A stretch of DNA of 6,988 nucleotides. Origin: Clostridiales bacterium UBA1389. Lineage in GTDB: Bacteria > Bacillota > Clostridia > Oscillospirales > CAG-382. Under the pieces are notes generated by a model, which was not told where the DNA came from, ran no database searches, and was given only the letters and a program-made list of their open reading frames with translations. The stretch is taken from assembly GCA_002305335.1 (NCBI GenBank), contig DBQR01000042.1, forward strand, positions 6,635-13,622, given 5' to 3'. This document shows positions 4,655 through 6,988 of this stretch, one piece after another. A program made the position numbers and the translations under genes. The stretch's first letter is position 1. Every line of letters starts with the position of its first letter.

Positions 4655-6474
4655 ACCGGATGCAGGGTTTCGGCGGAAGGCTGACGCGGGGGGAAACGTC
4701 CGGCGACAGGCGGCAGTTTTCAAACGAAAAGCCGAAAAAGAAATATGTGCTCCTCAGGCTCTGGAAGTACCTTTACAGGTATAAATATCTGCTTTTGCTG
4801 GCATTTATACTGGTAATCGGGTCAAACCTTCTTGCATTGAAGGGACCCTCCCTTTCGGGTAAGGCGATAAACGCCATGGGAATAGGCAAAGGTGACGCCG
4901 ATTTCGAAAAGGTGTTTTACTATGTAACGCTGATGCTGGTATGCTATATTTCGTCGGCGATACTGTCCTATGTGCTTTCGGGACTGATGATTATCCTTTC
5001 GAAAAAGATAGTCTATCAGATGCGTAAGGACGTCTTTGAAAAGCTGGTGAGTCTGCCGGTGGGATTCTTCGACAGGCATCAGGCGGGGGATATCATAAGC
5101 GTCATATCCTATGACATAGATACGGTAAACCAGTCCTTGTCCTCGGACTTTCTTCAGGTGTTAAAATCCTTAATTACGGTAATAGGCTCTCTTTGGTTTA
5201 TGCTTAACATTGCCCCCACTCTGGTTTTGGTGTTTGCATTCACAATCCCCCTGTCGGTGGTGTTTACCAGATATATAACCAAAAAAGTACGCCCCCTTTT
5301 CCGGGACAGGTCCTCAAAACTCGGGGAATTAAACGGTTTTGTGGAGGAAATGACCGCCGGTCAGAAGACCACAAAGGCCTACAACCGGGAAGAACAGATA
5401 ATAAGCGAGTTTGACATAAAAAACGAGGAAGCGGTAAAAGCCTACACCAAAGCCGAATACTACGGCACGGTTATAGGCCCCGGCGTCAACTTCGTAAACA
5501 ATCTTTCCCTTGCCATGGTGTCGGTATTCGGGGTTATCGCCTACCTGAAGGGAAGCATTAACATAGGGGATATTTCCTCCTTTGTCCAGTATTCCCGCAA
5601 GTTTTCGGGTCCCATAAACGAAACGGCAAACATAATAGGCGACTTCCAGTCGGCCTTTGCCGCCGCCGAAAGGGTGTTCGGTCTTATCGACCAGGAACCG
5701 GAAAAGGCGGATTCCCCGGATGCTGCGGAACTGACCGCGGTTGAGGGGAATGTGGAGATTTTGGATGTATGTTTCGGCTACACCGCCGACAGGCAGATTA
5801 TCCATAACCTCAGCCTGAAGGCAAACAAGGGTGACCTTATTGCAATCGTAGGTCCCACCGGCGCGGGGAAGACCACCATCGTCAATCTGCTTATGCGGTT
5901 TTACGACGTAAACGAAGGGGAAATCCTCATTGACGATAAATCCATTTATGAAGTAACCCGTTCCTCCCTCCGTTCGGCCTATACCATGGTGTTGCAGGAC
6001 ACCTGGCTGTTCCACGGCACCGTCTTCGAAAACCTGTCCTACGGCAAGGAAAACGTGACGCCGGAGGAAGTGACTGAGGTATGCAAGGCGGCACGAATCC
6101 ACTCCTTTATAACAAGGCTGCCTAAAGGCTACGATACGGTTATAACCGACAACGGTATAAACATTTCAAAGGGGCAGAAGCAGCTATTAACCATCGCCAG
6201 GGCAATGCTTCTGGAATCCAAAATGCTTATCCTTGACGAGGCCACCTCCAACGTGGACACCCGCACCGAACAGCTTATCCAGCAGGCAATGCGTTCCCTT
6301 ATGAAGGGAAAAACCTGCTTTGTAATCGCCCACCGGCTTTCCACCATCCAAAACGCCGATTTGATTATCGTTGTCAAGGACGGCAATATAGTGGAGCAGG
6401 GAAACCACAAAGAGCTTATGGCAAAGGGCGGCTTTTATTCGGAACTCTATTATTCCCAGTTTGAAACCTATTAA
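4651..6474 (+). CDS. ABC exporter half-transporter, catalytic-site subunit (TM288-like)
   Basis: A 607-residue partner of the preceding subunit. A basic, glycine-rich cytosolic tail of about 35 residues, common in the clostridial members, precedes six membrane helices (about 45-65, 88-118, 165-188, 189-210, 272-298, 305-330). The nucleotide-binding domain has A-loop Y377, Walker A GPTGAGKTT (401-409), Q-loop Q449, Walker B D529 with catalytic E530 (LDEATS) and switch H561 (IAHR), all canonical. Its signature is altered, ISKGQ (505-509) in place of LSGGQ. Because each ATP sits between one subunit's Walker motifs and the other's signature, this places all defects in one site and leaves the other fully active. 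The ATG at 4651 overlaps the previous stop and has GGGGGAAGG (4639-4647) before it; M4 (4660) is a possible alternative. The stop at 6474 is 24 bases before the lipoprotein start. Confidence 0.95.
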   Translation: MNRMQGFGGRLTRGETSGDRRQFSNEKPKKKYVLLRLWKYLYRYKYLLLLAFILVIGSNLLALKGPSLSGKAINAMGIGKGDADFEKVFYYVTLMLVCYISSAILSYVLSGLMIILSKKIVYQMRKDVFEKLVSLPVGFFDRHQAGDIISVISYDIDTVNQSLSSDFLQVLKSLITVIGSLWFMLNIAPTLVLVFAFTIPLSVVFTRYITKKVRPLFRDRSSKLGELNGFVEEMTAGQKTTKAYNREEQIISEFDIKNEEAVKAYTKAEYYGTVIGPGVNFVNNLSLAMVSVFGVIAYLKGSINIGDISSFVQYSRKFSGPINETANIIGDFQSAFAAAERVFGLIDQEPEKADSPDAAELTAVEGNVEILDVCFGYTADRQIIHNLSLKANKGDLIAIVGPTGAGKTTIVNLLMRFYDVNEGEILIDDKSIYEVTRSSLRSAYTMVLQDTWLFHGTVFENLSYGKENVTPEEVTEVCKAARIHSFITRLPKGYDTVITDNGINISKGQKQLLTIARAMLLESKMLILDEATSNVDTRTEQLIQQAMRSLMKGKTCFVIAHRLSTIQNADLIIVVKDGNIVEQGNHKELMAKGGFYSELYYSQFETY

Positions 6475-6482
6475 GGTATATC

Positions 6483-6491
6483 GAAAGAAGG
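6483..6491 (+). promoter_or_regulatory. Ribosome binding site for the TTG-initiated lipoprotein
   Basis: GAAAGAAGG lies seven bases before the TTG at 6499. Together with the lysine-lysine-hydrophobic codons that follow, it identifies the start of a gene lacking an ATG. Confidence 0.7.
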
Positions 6492-6498
6492 CATTTAC

Positions 6499-6988
6499 TT
6501 GAAAAAAGCGTTGTTTATAATATTTGCTTTGCTGTGTCTGACCCTGACCGCCTGCGGAAAGGGGATTCTGAATCTGGAAAGCAGTGATGACAGCGGTCCC
6601 GTCAGCCAGACCGAAAGCAAGGACAGCCAGAGTCATGTGCATGAATATGCGATTGAAGTGGTGGAAGCCACCTGCACCCGGGGGGGCTACACTTTGTATA
6701 AGTGCGACTGCGGCGACAGCTATCAGGACAACCTGACTCCCCCCTTGGAGCATGACTACAAGGAAAGCGAAGTTATTCCCGCCGACTGCACCAAAGAGGG
6801 TTCCGTGACGTATGTCTGCTCCCGCTGCGGGGACAGCTATACCCGGACCATCGAAAAGACCAAACACGACTATGTAAACGCCAAATACACCCTCACGAAA
6901 GAGGGGTTAAGCTATGTGCTGGAACATTCCGGCACCTGCCGTATCTGCGGCGAAACCAGCAGGGAAGTTAAGGCTGATTTTAACTTCG
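6499..6988 (+). CDS. Lipoprotein with tandem Cys/His repeats, 3' end outside the window
   Basis: An open frame begins at TTG 6499 and runs 163 codons to the window edge without a stop. The first 19 residues are a classic lipoprotein signal: MKK, a hydrophobic core and the lipobox LTAC ending at C19, so the protein should be lipid-anchored on the outer face of the membrane. A Ser/Asp/Glu-rich linker (25-47) follows. Then come repeats of 37-38 residues starting H-x-Y at H48, H85 and H123. The first two contain an ATC/ADC cysteine (C59, C97) and C-x-C-G or C-x-x-C-G with DSY (C69/C71, C107/C110). The third is divergent, lacks the first cysteine and has C147-x-x-C150-G. Similar repeats occur in clostridial surface proteins; metal binding is plausible but unproven. 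Its place directly behind the exporter suggests shared transcription, possibly a shared task. Confidence 0.8.
   Translation, partial: MKKALFIIFALLCLTLTACGKGILNLESSDDSGPVSQTESKDSQSHVHEYAIEVVEATCTRGGYTLYKCDCGDSYQDNLTPPLEHDYKESEVIPADCTKEGSVTYVCSRCGDSYTRTIEKTKHDYVNAKYTLTKEGLSYVLEHSGTCRICGETSREVKADFNF
6640..6988 (+). repeat. Tandem protein-coding repeat, ~38 codons per unit
   Basis: Units start at 6640, 6751 and 6865, inside the lipoprotein gene. Conservation is clear at protein level (H-x-Y, T/D-C-T, Y-x-C, C-G-D-S-Y) but the DNA is diverged, so this is an old duplication rather than a recent one. The third unit keeps H-x-Y and a late C-x-x-C-G only; more units may follow beyond the window. Confidence 0.6.

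Noticed and set aside
5329..6102. 257-codon minus-strand open frame inside the second ABC gene
   Set aside because: It mirrors a well-supported ABC coding sequence; long antisense frames are expected here from codon bias.
6187..6867. 226-codon minus-strand open frame spanning the end of the second ABC gene and the lipoprotein
   Set aside because: It is antisense to Walker B, the H-loop and the lipoprotein signal, and its translation is glycine/valine-rich without domain features.

Overview
The window looks like chromosomal DNA from a low-to-mid GC Gram-positive bacterium of the class Clostridia, plausibly an Oscillospiraceae or Ruminococcaceae-type gut anaerobe. The evidence is AGGAGG-type ribosome binding sites, TTG starts, extended -10 sigma-A promoters, a DUF6472-type Cys protein, and a lipoprotein with the Cys/His repeats common in clostridial surface proteins. 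The taxonomic placement is inference, because no rRNA or other marker gene is present. Genes have balanced base composition with many CCC and GGG codons, whereas the central intergenic region is strongly AT-rich.

Layout. A perfect hairpin terminator sits at the left edge (1-28). Two genes follow on the minus strand: a GNAT acetyltransferase (43-567) and, upstream of it, a 273-residue protein with a Tudor-like N-terminus, a charged linker and an uncharacterised C-terminal domain (634-1455). A divergent control region lies at 1456-1905. It holds a plus-strand promoter (1826-1854), a strong minus-strand promoter (1722-1750), and a minus-strand intrinsic terminator (1622-1675) only about 40 bases past the predicted start site. 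That pair defines a roughly 90-nt transcript, either a small RNA or an attenuated leader of the minus-strand genes.

From 1906 to the right edge everything is on the plus strand and tightly packed (gaps of 24, 15, 31, -4 and 24 bases, no terminator seen), so it reads as one operon. In order it encodes a 65-aa DUF6472-type Cys-rich protein, a 95-aa three-helix membrane protein with SemiSWEET/PQ-loop-like layout, a Nudix hydrolase, the two halves of an asymmetric heterodimeric ABC exporter (TM287/288 type, joined by an ATGA overlap), and the start of a TTG-initiated lipoprotein with tandem Cys/His repeats that runs off the window.

The exporter subunits clearly work together: one supplies the degenerate ATP site and the other the catalytic one. 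The small proteins, Nudix enzyme and lipoprotein are linked to it only by operon context, and no substrate can be read from the sequence. I see no mobile element, CRISPR array, tRNA or rRNA. The least explained items are the short promoter-terminator unit, the Tudor-like reader-type protein and the truncated lipoprotein.
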